Shown here one piece after another: positions 16,576 to 24,492 of a DNA stretch of 64,000 bases. How positions within the stretch are numbered: position 1 is the first letter of the stretch; each line of letters begins with the position of its first letter. Made by a program: the position numbers and the translations under genes. Where the stretch lies: the NCBI GenBank assembly GCA_029782355.1, contig JAKOUY010000016.1:372001-436000 (forward strand). Direction: 5' to 3'. The notes beneath the pieces are model-generated. The model ran no database searches, was not told the DNA's origin, and saw nothing but the letters and a program-made list of their open reading frames with translations. The stretch is from Actinomycetes bacterium (GTDB lineage: Bacteria; Actinomycetota; Acidimicrobiia; Acidimicrobiales; Ilumatobacteraceae).

Positions 16576-18312
16576 ATGCTGGGGGATCGCTGGATCACCG
16601 ACCGCACGCCGACGAAGCGATTCCCGGACTACACGCGCGGCAACGCCGGTGAGGTCATGGCCGATCCGGTCAGCCCACTCGGTTGGACCTTCCTGCACGA
16701 GCCGGGAATCGTGCGTGGCTGCGTCGACGGGTTCGAGCAGATGGGTGTCTTCGACGCCCTCGAGTACGACGCCGAGTTCCCCGAGACCTTCGGCCTGTTC
16801 GGCGGCTACTTCTACAACTCGCTCACCCAATCCCGCCTGTTCGGCGTGCGCTCCGGGGCCGGGTGGGACGCCATCGACAAGACCTTCTTCGACTCCGGGA
16901 GCCAGGAGATCCCCCCGTACGTCGAGGCCGACTGGCACAACTCGCCGCGACACACCGAGAAGCTCGGCGTCACCGTGGGGTGGTGCCTGTCGACGCCGAA
17001 CGTGCCGGAGGTCGACCTGCACAAGCAGGAGGTCAAGGCCCTGCGCGACAGCCGGCCAGACCTGTCGACCCTGACCGACGTGCAGCTGCTGGCCAGGGCC
17101 AAGACCATGCAGCGCTTCCTGCGGGCGACGTTCTCCCAGGTGGTGTGGTGCTCGCTCGGTGGATCGGTGGCCAGCGGGATCATCCCGACGATGGTCGGTG
17201 ACAGCGACCCCGGCGCGGCGACCAAGCTGATGACCGGGATCGGCGACGTCGACTCGGCCGACATCGCCCATCGCATCTTCGTGATGTCCCGCCAGGTCAC
17301 GGCCTCGCCGGCACTGACCGCCGAGTTCGCCGCGGGTCTGGACGGCCTGCTCGACCGGGTTCGGGCCATCGGTGGCGACGAGGCGGCCGCCTTCCTGGCC
17401 AACGTCGACGAGTTCCTGTACGAGCACGGCAGCCGCGGTCCCAACGAGTACGACCCGTACTCGTGGAGCTACGAGTCCCGACCGCTGATGCTGGTGCAGG
17501 CCATCGACCACGCTCGGGGCGCCGCCGACGACGCCGACCCGGCCAGCAACCTGGCCGCCGGCGCAGCCGAGCGCCAACGGTTGCTCGACCACTACGCCGA
17601 GCAGTTCGCCGGCAACCCGGAGGCCCTGGGCACCTTCCAGGCCGCCACCAAGGCCACCGCCGTGTGGATGTCAGCCCGCGAACGGTGCAAGTGCAACCAC
17701 ATCCGCGTCGTCGGCGAGGTGCGCCAGTGCTTCCTCGAGCTCGGCCGGCGCGCTGTTGCGGCCGGCAACCTCGACCACGTCCGCCAGATCTTCATGCTGC
17801 TGGCCGACGAGATCGAGCCGTGGCTGGCCGACCCGGCCTCGTTCCGCCAGAAGCTGGCCGAGCGTGAACAGGACTATCTGGCCCTCTACGAGTTGGATCC
17901 GCCGTACATCGTCAACGGCGAGGCCCCGCCGCTCAGTCAGTGGAAGCGCAAGAACGAGGGCGACGTGGAGACGGTCAAGGTCGGCGACGTGCTGACCGGC
18001 GTGGCCGGCTCGCCGGGCGTGGTGACCGGCACGGCGCGCATCCTCCTCGACCTGTCCGATCCCTCGAAGCTGGAGCCCGGCGACATCCTCATCGCTCCGT
18101 CCACCGACCCGTCGTGGACCCCGCTGTTCCTCGCAGCCGGCGGGGTGATCACCAACATCGGCGCCGTCGGCACCCATGCGGTGATCGTCAGTCGCGAGCT
18201 CGGCATCCCGTGCGTCCCGTCGATCGCCGATGCCACCCGGCGGATCCCCGACGGGGCGACCATCACCCTCGACGGCGCTCTCGGCAAGGTCACCATCGAC
18301 GCTCTGCCCTAG
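16576..18312 (+). CDS. PEP-utilising swivel-His domain protein without ATP-grasp domain (1)
   Basis: 578 residues. The C-terminal 100 residues form a phosphohistidine swivel domain (DILIAPSTDPSWTPLF, then GAVGTHAVIVSRELGIPCV), as in PEP synthase, rifampin phosphotransferase and phenylphosphate synthase; the His in GTHAV is the expected phosphoacceptor. The first about 470 residues (FPDYTRGNAGEVMADPVSPL onward) resemble the substrate-binding middle domain of rifampin phosphotransferase. The N-terminal ATP-binding domain of such enzymes is absent, and none is encoded nearby, so phosphate would have to come from a partner protein. The ATG is chosen over a TTG 12 bases upstream because of the ribosome-binding site. 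Paralogue at 48418-50160. Confidence 0.78.
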   Translation: MLGDRWITDRTPTKRFPDYTRGNAGEVMADPVSPLGWTFLHEPGIVRGCVDGFEQMGVFDALEYDAEFPETFGLFGGYFYNSLTQSRLFGVRSGAGWDAIDKTFFDSGSQEIPPYVEADWHNSPRHTEKLGVTVGWCLSTPNVPEVDLHKQEVKALRDSRPDLSTLTDVQLLARAKTMQRFLRATFSQVVWCSLGGSVASGIIPTMVGDSDPGAATKLMTGIGDVDSADIAHRIFVMSRQVTASPALTAEFAAGLDGLLDRVRAIGGDEAAAFLANVDEFLYEHGSRGPNEYDPYSWSYESRPLMLVQAIDHARGAADDADPASNLAAGAAERQRLLDHYAEQFAGNPEALGTFQAATKATAVWMSARERCKCNHIRVVGEVRQCFLELGRRAVAAGNLDHVRQIFMLLADEIEPWLADPASFRQKLAEREQDYLALYELDPPYIVNGEAPPLSQWKRKNEGDVETVKVGDVLTGVAGSPGVVTGTARILLDLSDPSKLEPGDILIAPSTDPSWTPLFLAAGGVITNIGAVGTHAVIVSRELGIPCVPSIADATRRIPDGATITLDGALGKVTIDALP

Positions 18313-18328
18313 GGTCACCGGCTCCTGC

Positions 18329-18366
18329 GATGTCCCCTGGCATGTAGTTGGACATCAAAGTATCCT
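18329..18366 (+). promoter_or_regulatory. Inverted repeat and -10 box before the mutase operon
   Basis: GATGTCC (18329-18335) and GGACATC (18350-18356) form a perfect 7-bp inverted repeat with a 14-bp loop. TATCCT at 18361-18366 is six bases before the GTG at 18373, the geometry of a leaderless promoter. The segment GACATCAAAG overlaps the right arm and matches nine of ten bases of the palindrome half-site at 16550-16559. The inverted repeat could also act as a terminator for the gene ending at 18312; no T-tract follows. Confidence 0.45.
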
Positions 18367-18372
18367 CTGATC

Positions 18373-20007
18373 GTGGCGACGAACCGAGAGATCTGGCAGC
18401 GGGCATACGACGGCTCGCCGAAGCGCGACGTGGACCACCAGACCATGTCGGGAATCCCCCTCGATGCGGTGTACGGCACCGACGGCAGCGAATACCCGGG
18501 CGTGTACCCGTACACCCGCGGACCCTATGCCTCGATGTACCAGTCGAAGCTGTGGACGATGCGGATGTTCGCCGGCTTCGGCACCGCCGAGGACACCAAC
18601 TGGCGGTTCAAGGAGATCATCAAAGCCGGTGGCACCGGGCTGTCCACGGCCTTCGACATGCCCACCCTGCTCGGCATCGACAGCGACGACCCGATGGCCC
18701 TCGGCGAGGTCGGTCGTTGTGGCGTGGCCATCGACACCCTCGCCGACATGGCCGACCTCTACGCCGGCATCGACCTTGGCGAGATCACCACGTCGATGAC
18801 CATCAACTCGCCGGCGGCGGTGATCTTCGCCATGTTCGTCGCCCAGGCCGAGCAGGCCGGCACACCCCGGGCGCGGCTGGGCGGCACCCTGCAGAACGAC
18901 ATCCTCAAGGAGTACCAGGCGCAGAAGGAGTTCGTCTTCCCACCCCGCCAGTCGATGCGCCTGGTGCGCGACACCATCGCCTTCACCGCCGCCGAGATGC
19001 CCCGCTGGCACAGCATCTCGATCTCCGGCTACCACATCCGCGAGGCCGGATCGACGGCGGTCGAGGAGCTGGCATTCACGCTGGCCAACGGATTCGCCTA
19101 CGTCGAGCTGGCCCTCCAGGCCGGCCTCGACGTCGACGCCTTCGCCCCCCGGCTGAGCTTCTTCTTCAACGCCCACATCGACTTCTTCGAGGAGATCGCC
19201 AAGTACCGCGCCGCCCGGCGGATCTGGGCCCGGTGGATGAAGGAGCGCTACGGCGCCACCGATGCCAAGTCCATGCAACTGCGCTTCCACTGCCAGACGG
19301 CCGGGGTGTCCCTCACCGCCCAGCAGCCGGAGGTCAACATCGTCCGCACCGCCATCGAGGCGCTGGCCGGTGTGTTGGGCGGCGCCCAGTCGTTGCACAC
19401 TAACTCGATGGACGAGGCTCTCGCCCTGCCCACGGAGAAGTCGGCGCGCATCGCCTTGCGCACCCAGCAGGTGATCGGCTTCGAGACCAACGTGGCCCAC
19501 GTGGCCGACCCGCTGGGCGGCTCGTACTACGTCGAGGCGCTCACCGAGGAGATGGAGCGCCAGGCCGAGGCCCTCTTCGCCGAGCTCGACGAGATGGGCG
19601 GCGGGTCGATGCTGGAGGGCGCCATCAGGGGCATCGAGGAGAACTGGTTCCAGGGCAAGATCGCCGACTCGGCCTTCGAGCTGGAGAAGCGGCTGAACAG
19701 CGGGCGGCGGATCACCGTCGGGGTCAACGCCTTCACCGAGGGCAACGACGAGGACCAGATGGAGCTGTTGGCCATTACCGACGAGGACGAGTTGCGCCAG
19801 CGCAAGCGGCTCGACCAGGTCCGCCACGACCGCGACCAGCAGGCCGTCGACGCCGCCTTGGCACGGGTGGCCGCCGACGCCCGAGATCCGCAGGTCAACC
19901 TGATGCCGGCACTGATCGACGCCGTCAAGGCGTACGCCACGCTGGGCGAGATCATGGGCACGATGGAGCACGAGTTCGGGCGGCACGTCGAAGTCCCGGT
20001 GATCTGA
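18373..20007 (+). CDS. Coenzyme B12-dependent acyl-CoA mutase, large subunit (isobutyryl-CoA-mutase-like)
   Basis: 544 residues, only the substrate-binding TIM barrel of the methylmalonyl-CoA mutase family; the B12 domain is the next gene. Family landmarks: [22 protein letters not shown] (split here at F66), [32 protein letters not shown]. Residues aligned by me to known specificity positions are Phe66 (Tyr89 in methylmalonyl-CoA mutase, Phe80 in isobutyryl-CoA mutase), Ala93, and Gln184 (Arg207 in methylmalonyl-CoA mutase, Gln198 in isobutyryl-CoA mutase). Phe/Gln without the Asp found in 2-hydroxyisobutyryl-CoA mutase fits isobutyryl/butyryl-CoA interconversion. The GTG start is probably leaderless. 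No MeaB-type GTPase chaperone is nearby. Confidence 0.85.
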   Translation: MATNREIWQRAYDGSPKRDVDHQTMSGIPLDAVYGTDGSEYPGVYPYTRGPYASMYQSKLWTMRMFAGFGTAEDTNWRFKEIIKAGGTGLSTAFDMPTLLGIDSDDPMALGEVGRCGVAIDTLADMADLYAGIDLGEITTSMTINSPAAVIFAMFVAQAEQAGTPRARLGGTLQNDILKEYQAQKEFVFPPRQSMRLVRDTIAFTAAEMPRWHSISISGYHIREAGSTAVEELAFTLANGFAYVELALQAGLDVDAFAPRLSFFFNAHIDFFEEIAKYRAARRIWARWMKERYGATDAKSMQLRFHCQTAGVSLTAQQPEVNIVRTAIEALAGVLGGAQSLHTNSMDEALALPTEKSARIALRTQQVIGFETNVAHVADPLGGSYYVEALTEEMERQAEALFAELDEMGGGSMLEGAIRGIEENWFQGKIADSAFELEKRLNSGRRITVGVNAFTEGNDEDQMELLAITDEDELRQRKRLDQVRHDRDQQAVDAALARVAADARDPQVNLMPALIDAVKAYATLGEIMGTMEHEFGRHVEVPVI

Positions 20008-20008
20008 C

Positions 20009-20413
20009 GTGGCCGGCGAGCGCATCCTCATCGCCAAGGTCGGCCTCGACGGCCACGACCGGGGCATCAAGGTCGTCGCCCGGATCCTGCGAGATGCCGG
20101 GTACGAGGTCATCTACACCGGTCTTTTCCAGACTCCCGCCACCGTGGCGGCCGCCGCCGTGGACGAGGACGTCGACGCCATCGGCCTGTCGATGCTGTCC
20201 GGCGCGCACATGACCCTCGCCCCGCTCGTGGTCCAGGAGACTCGTGCTCGTGGCAGCGAGATCCCGGTCATCCTCGGCGGCATCGTTCCCGCCGCCGACC
20301 TCGAGCCGCTGCGCACCGCCGGCATCGCCGCCGTGCTGACGCCGGGTGCCACGGCCGAGCAGATCGTCAACGAGGTGCGTGGCGTGCTCGACCGGGCCGC
20401 TGCCGGGCGGTGA
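20009..20413 (+). CDS. Acyl-CoA mutase B12-binding small subunit
   Basis: 134 residues, the stand-alone cobalamin-binding domain. DGHDRG (14-19) supplies the lower axial ligand His16; SMLSGAH and GGIVP complete the B12 pocket. It pairs with the large subunit one base upstream to make the functional mutase, the split arrangement known from isobutyryl-CoA mutase and 2-hydroxyisobutyryl-CoA mutase. The GTG start follows the large-subunit stop directly, and the stop overlaps the next gene by four bases. Confidence 0.92.
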   Translation: MAGERILIAKVGLDGHDRGIKVVARILRDAGYEVIYTGLFQTPATVAAAAVDEDVDAIGLSMLSGAHMTLAPLVVQETRARGSEIPVILGGIVPAADLEPLRTAGIAAVLTPGATAEQIVNEVRGVLDRAAAGR

Positions 20414-21381
20414 CCGGCTCCGGGTTCGGCGGGGGAGTCGCCGGTGAGTCCGGCGGCGTGTTCGGCAGCGTGTTCGGCATCGGGCTGACCGTTCCGCAGC
20501 TCGGCCCCCACGTCACCCGGGACGCACTGCGCCAGTTCTGTCAGTCCGCCGAACGGCTCGGCTTCTCCAGCCTGTGGGTCCAGGAGCACCTGTTCTTCGC
20601 CCTCGAACCGTCGGCGCCCTATGCCGCCCGCCCGGGAACGTCGGTGCCCGAGGCCTACCGCGCGACGATGTCCCCCCTGGAGGTGCTGTCGTTCGCCGCG
20701 GCGTGGACGGAGCGGGTGCGCATTGGCACCGGGGTGCTGGTCGGCGGCTATCACCGGCCGGTCGAGCTCGCCCAGCGACTGGCCACCATGGACATCCTGT
20801 CCGGCGGGCGCCTGGTGGCCGGGCTCAGCGTCGGGTGGTCGAAGGACGAGCACGACCAGATGGACGTCGACTTCCGCACCCGCGGCCGGCGGATGGGTGA
20901 GCTGGTCGAGGCGGTGCTGGCCTGCTGGGGCCCGGATCCGGTGAGCTTCGACGGCGAGTTCTTCCACATCCCCCCGTCGGTCGTCAGCCCCAAGCCGCTG
21001 CAGCGGCCCCACCCGCCACTGCTGTCGGGCATGCGCTCTGAGGCCGGCCTGGCGCGCACGGCGGCACTGTTCGACGTGTGGAACCCCGCCAGCGGGACGA
21101 TCGAGCAGATCCAGGCGGCGCGAGCCACCATCGACGCGGCCCGCCCTGCCGGCCGTCCCCCGATCAGCGTCGTCCAGCGGGTGTTCACCGAGCCGCCGTT
21201 CGTGGTTCCCGGCCTGGCTCCGCTCGGCGTGGACGCGCTGCGCGCCAGCGTGGTGGCCGCCCGCCAGGCCGGCTTCGCCGAGGTGATCATCGACACCGGC
21301 TTCAGCACCGAGGTCCATGGCCCGCACGACTGGGCCACGTTCCCCGAACGCCTCGCCCCCGTGCTCACCGCCCTGGCCTGA
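20410..21381 (+). CDS. LLM-class (probably F420-dependent) oxidoreductase (2)
   Basis: 323 residues. Core motifs: [47 protein letters not shown] (split family core), [17 protein letters not shown]. The N-terminal 20 residues are glycine/serine-rich and unusual; an internal start nearer FGIGLTVPQ is possible, but the GTG at 20410 overlaps the mutase stop by four bases and is kept. Third gene of the mutase operon. The substrate is unknown; oxidation of an acyl or alcohol intermediate feeding the mutase is only a guess. Confidence 0.83.
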   Translation: MTGSGFGGGVAGESGGVFGSVFGIGLTVPQLGPHVTRDALRQFCQSAERLGFSSLWVQEHLFFALEPSAPYAARPGTSVPEAYRATMSPLEVLSFAAAWTERVRIGTGVLVGGYHRPVELAQRLATMDILSGGRLVAGLSVGWSKDEHDQMDVDFRTRGRRMGELVEAVLACWGPDPVSFDGEFFHIPPSVVSPKPLQRPHPPLLSGMRSEAGLARTAALFDVWNPASGTIEQIQAARATIDAARPAGRPPISVVQRVFTEPPFVVPGLAPLGVDALRASVVAARQAGFAEVIIDTGFSTEVHGPHDWATFPERLAPVLTALA

Positions 21382-21472
21382 CCATCCCGTAGACGCCCCC
21401 CGACCCGCCCCTCACTGTCCCGCCGCCCGCCCCCATCACCGCCTGACGACCCCGCCCGCCTTCCCCGGTCGC

Positions 21473-21564
21473 ATGCGTGCGCAAACCGGCGCTTCCGACG
21501 GTTTGCGCACGCATTCACCCGGGTCGTGTGCGCAAGCCTCCGCATGCGTCGGTTTGCGCACGCG
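21473..21564. repeat. Paired palindromic repeat, copy 3
   Basis: Two hairpin units, 21473-21514 and 21525-21564, separated by 10 bp. The first is an almost perfect palindrome with arms ATGCGTGCGCAAACCG and CGGTTTGCGCACGCAT. The second has CGTGTGCGCAAGCC against GGTTTGCGCACGCG. Orientation is the same as copy 2. It occupies the 255-bp convergent gap between the LLM gene and the HAD gene; the rest of that gap is C-rich (21382-21470) or G-rich (21565-21636) low-complexity sequence. Confidence 0.85.
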
Positions 21565-21636
21565 AGGGGACCGGGGCCCGGGGGTGACCGGGGCGTGGTG
21601 AGGGGGCGCGCTGGGCGGGGTCAGGGGGTCAGGGGG

Positions 21637-22290
21637 TCAGTGGGGGTGGCGGGTGTGGTGGAGAAGGGCGTCGAGGTCGTCGAGGGCGGTGTGCACGGCG
21701 GTGACGTGGATCGCCGCCCAGCCGTGGGCGCGGGCGCCCTCGACGTTGGCGAGGAAGTCGTCGAGGTAGACGATCTCGCCGGGTCGGCACCGGAGCCGCT
21801 CGGTGACCAGTTGGTAGATGTCCGGCTCCGGCTTGCGCATGCCGACCTCGGACGAATCGATCACCTCGTCGAAGATGGAGAAGTCGACGGCCGCCTCCAG
21901 CACGGCGCGGAACTCCCTGAAGCTGTTGGTCAGCAGGGCGGTGCGGTACCCGTCCGTGCGCAGGTCGCCGATCCGCTCGACCACTTCGTGGTGCACGTCG
22001 AACACACCGTCGAGCAGGAAGTCGAGGTCGTGGTCGGCCAGGTGGATGCCGCGACGACCGGCGTGCTCGATGATCCCGTGGACCATGGCGGCGAGGTCGA
22101 TCTCGCCGCGCTCGGCACGGTGCCAGGGATGGTCGTGGGTGGAGACGTCGCGCGGCCCGATCATCACGTCGAGCAGCTCGCCCATGGTGACGCCGTGGCG
22201 CTCGGCCAGCTCGTCGACCTTGGTCGTGATGGGTGTGATCAGGACTCCGCCGAAGTCGAACACGACGGCGGCGAAGCGTTGGGCAGACAT
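21637..22290 (-). CDS. HAD-superfamily hydrolase (subfamily IA-like)
   Basis: 217 residues. Motif I is VVFDFGGVL (nucleophile Asp12, with Gly in place of the second Asp), motif II LLTNS, motif III Lys in GMRKPEPDIY and motif IV VYLDDF. The DFGGV form is common in haloacid-dehalogenase-like and epoxide-hydrolase N-terminal-type HADs. Substrate unknown; probably a small phosphorylated metabolite or a haloacid. The ATG lies 23 bp from the divergent flavoenzyme start, so the two promoters overlap. Confidence 0.85.
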   Translation of the reverse strand: MSAQRFAAVVFDFGGVLITPITTKVDELAERHGVTMGELLDVMIGPRDVSTHDHPWHRAERGEIDLAAMVHGIIEHAGRRGIHLADHDLDFLLDGVFDVHHEVVERIGDLRTDGYRTALLTNSFREFRAVLEAAVDFSIFDEVIDSSEVGMRKPEPDIYQLVTERLRCRPGEIVYLDDFLANVEGARAHGWAAIHVTAVHTALDDLDALLHHTRHPH

Positions 22291-22299
22291 GGGTTTCTT

Positions 22300-22305
22300 T
22301 ATACT
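22300..22305 (+). promoter_or_regulatory. -10 box TATACT of the flavoenzyme gene
   Basis: TATACT ends eight bases before the ATG at 22314, so the transcript would start at or within two bases of the start codon. A weak TTGGGC at 22279-22284 may be the -35 box (15-bp spacing). No ribosome-binding sequence fits between, which supports leaderless translation. Confidence 0.5.
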
Positions 22306-22313
22306 GCCTACAG

Positions 22314-24404
22314 ATGACCGATGCGCCCTTCCCACTGACGTTCCGGCCGATCGAGGTGGGCACGTTGCGCCTCGACCATCGAATCGTCGTTCCCCCACAC
22401 GGCGGCGGCAACGGCAACCTGCTGGGCTCCGCGGCCGAGTTCGAGCAGCACTGCGCGCTGTGGCTGGCCAAGGTTCGTGGTGGCGTGCAGTGGGTCGGTG
22501 GCGGGCCGAACTTCGTCGCCAACCCGCTGCCGCCCGGCTTCGAGCCCACCGGCGTCGGCGCGCACGGTCCCGGCTTCTTCCGCGACCCGCAGTATCCGCA
22601 GCGCATCGGCGAGTTCGCCCGCCGGGTGCACGATGCCGGCGGGGTCCTGAGCGTGCAGATGGTGCTGCAGGGCGGGATGCCGATCGGTCCGTCGGCCACC
22701 TTCAGCGGGTACGCCGACCATCGCATCGCCCATGCCCTGGATACCGACGAGATCGCCTGGCTGGTCCGCGAGTACGCCGAGAGCGCAGCCATCGCCGTGG
22801 CCGCCGGCGTCGACGCCATCGAGATCCATGCCAACCACGACGACGTCGTCCAGTGGTTCCTGTCCCCGGCCACCAACCGCCGGACCGACGCCTACGGCGG
22901 CAACTTCGCCAACCGCCGCCGGTTCCTGAGCGAGATCGTCGAGGCCATCCGCTCCACGGTCGCCACCCCCTTCACGTTCGGCCTGCGGCTGAACCTGGAC
23001 GAGATGATCGAGGGCGGGTACGCCATCGACGGCTGCCAGCAGCTGGTCGAGGCGTTCACCGCCGACGGGCTGGTCGACTACTTCAGCTTCGATGTCGGCG
23101 GCAACTGGGATGCCCCGAGCTACATCCCGATCCCGTGGTACGACGACGCCCAGTGGGCCGCGCTGTGCGGGCAGGCCAAGCAGGCCACCCATCTGCCCGT
23201 GGTCTACGCCGGCCGGGTGCGCACCGTCGCCCAGGCGGAAGCCGTGCTGGCGGCCGGGCACGCCGATCTGGTGGCCATGGCCCGGGCGACGATGGCCGAC
23301 CCCGACCTGGTCAACAAGGCCCGGGGCCTCGACCCGCTCCCGCAGCGGCCGTGCATCGGGCTCAACGAGTGCATCCACCGCAAGCAGGTCGAGGGACTGC
23401 GTTACGCCTGCGGGGTCAGCACCTCGTTCGCCCGCGAGGCCGAGCTGGCCGGCCGACCACCACGGACTCGGACCCCGCTCGATGTGCTGGTCGTGGGCGG
23501 AGGCCCGGCGGGAAGTGAGCTGGCCGCGCAGTGCGCCGAGCAGGGCCACCGGGTCCGCCTCTGGGAGCGCAGCGGCACCATCGGTGGGGCGATCAACATC
23601 GCCCGCCTGGCTCGCGGCAACCGCACCTACGGCGACTGGGTCGCCTGGCAGGCCGATCGGCTGGCCCGCCTCGGGGTGGACGTGCGCCTCGGCCGGGCCG
23701 CCGCCGCCGACGACGTGGCGGCCGCCGGCGCCGACCTCGTGGCGATCTGCACGGGTGCCAGCCCACGGATCCCGCCGATCCCCGGGGTCGACCAGCCCCA
23801 CGTGTTCACCGCCGCCGCGGCCCTGCGCCTCACCGCAGCCCTCACCGTCGCCAACTTGTCGGGACAAGAATCGAACAGTGCCGAACATGTCACGACAAGT
23901 TCGGGGAGCGGGTCGGGGAGTGGGACGGGGGGCGGGGGTGGGCCGGGGGGCGGGGGTGGGCTGGGGCTGGGGAGGCATGTGGTGGTGATCGCCGAGGACG
24001 ACGGACCGGCGCCGCTGTCGGTGTCCGACCACCTCGCCGGCCTCGGTCACCGGGTGACGCTGATCCATCAGTCCGCCGCACCGTCGCCGCTGGTCGGCAA
24101 GTACTCCAACGGCGGCATGTTCGCCCGGCTGATCGACGGTGGGGTCGAGCTCCTGGCGATGACCCGGGTGGTGGGCATCGATGGGCCGAAGCTGGAGTTG
24201 GCGTCGAGTTACGGCACGCGCCGGTCGACGCTGGAGGGGGTCGACAGCGTGGTGCTGTGCGCCGGCAGCATCCCCGACGACACGCTCTACCGCCAGCTCA
24301 AGGGCCGCGTCCCGCGCCTGCACGTGCTGGGCGACGCCTTCGCCCCGCGGCGGATGGTGTTCGCCACCCGCCAGGCCTCCGCCCTGGCCGAGACGCTGCG
24401 CTGA
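22314..24404 (+). CDS. FMN/FAD enoate-reductase-like oxidoreductase (2,4-dienoyl-CoA reductase/TMADH family) with an in-frame insertion
   Basis: 696 residues. An Old-Yellow-Enzyme TIM barrel (1-345: FRPIEVGTLRLDHRIVVPP, AIEIHANHDDVVQWF, TDAYGGNFANR) is followed by a cluster region C347-IGL-NE-C353...C366, then a dinucleotide-binding domain starting VLVVGGGPAGSE (391-402). Family members carry a 4Fe-4S cluster bound by four cysteines; here the second cysteine position is Leu350. Residues about 514-553 are a Ser/Gly-rich stretch encoded by an inserted palindromic, G-rich DNA segment, between VANL and RHVVVIAEDD. The reaction is probably reduction of an enone or demethylation-type chemistry with NAD(P)H; substrate unknown. 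Confidence 0.82.
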   Translation: MTDAPFPLTFRPIEVGTLRLDHRIVVPPHGGGNGNLLGSAAEFEQHCALWLAKVRGGVQWVGGGPNFVANPLPPGFEPTGVGAHGPGFFRDPQYPQRIGEFARRVHDAGGVLSVQMVLQGGMPIGPSATFSGYADHRIAHALDTDEIAWLVREYAESAAIAVAAGVDAIEIHANHDDVVQWFLSPATNRRTDAYGGNFANRRRFLSEIVEAIRSTVATPFTFGLRLNLDEMIEGGYAIDGCQQLVEAFTADGLVDYFSFDVGGNWDAPSYIPIPWYDDAQWAALCGQAKQATHLPVVYAGRVRTVAQAEAVLAAGHADLVAMARATMADPDLVNKARGLDPLPQRPCIGLNECIHRKQVEGLRYACGVSTSFAREAELAGRPPRTRTPLDVLVVGGGPAGSELAAQCAEQGHRVRLWERSGTIGGAINIARLARGNRTYGDWVAWQADRLARLGVDVRLGRAAAADDVAAAGADLVAICTGASPRIPPIPGVDQPHVFTAAAALRLTAALTVANLSGQESNSAEHVTTSSGSGSGSGTGGGGGPGGGGGLGLGRHVVVIAEDDGPAPLSVSDHLAGLGHRVTLIHQSAAPSPLVGKYSNGGMFARLIDGGVELLAMTRVVGIDGPKLELASSYGTRRSTLEGVDSVVLCAGSIPDDTLYRQLKGRVPRLHVLGDAFAPRRMVFATRQASALAETLR
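23853..23973. repeat. Palindromic, G-rich insertion inside the flavoenzyme gene
   Basis: Arms AACTTGTCGGGACA (23853-23866) and TGTCACGACAAGTT (23888-23901) are complementary at 13 of 14 positions around a 21-bp loop. They are followed by about 70 bp of almost pure G-runs (23902-23973). The whole segment keeps the reading frame and encodes Ser/Gly repeats that do not look like part of a Rossmann domain. It resembles a REP-like or slipped-strand insertion rather than coding sequence under protein selection. Confidence 0.65.
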
Positions 24405-24434
24405 GCGAGCGCCCCGACCGAACCCCGGACGCGA

Positions 24435-24480
24435 CGGAGGCCGGCCGCCGGCACCGCGAGGTGCCGCCAGCCGGCCTCCG
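24435..24480. terminator. Strong bidirectional hairpin between convergent genes
   Basis: CGGAGGCCGGC (24435-24445) pairs perfectly with GCCGGCCTCCG (24470-24480), and an inner CGGCACC-gcga-GGTGCCG stem stacks within it. It lies between the stop of the flavoenzyme (24404) and the stop of the importer binding protein (24493). There is no T-tract, as is usual in high-GC actinobacteria, so it may act as an I-shaped terminator for both genes. Confidence 0.7.
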
Positions 24481-24492
24481 ATCAGGGGAGGA

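Noticed and set aside
18373-20007. Simple label of methylmalonyl-CoA mutase
   Set aside because: The substrate-specificity residues Tyr89 and Arg207 of that enzyme are Phe66 and Gln184 here.
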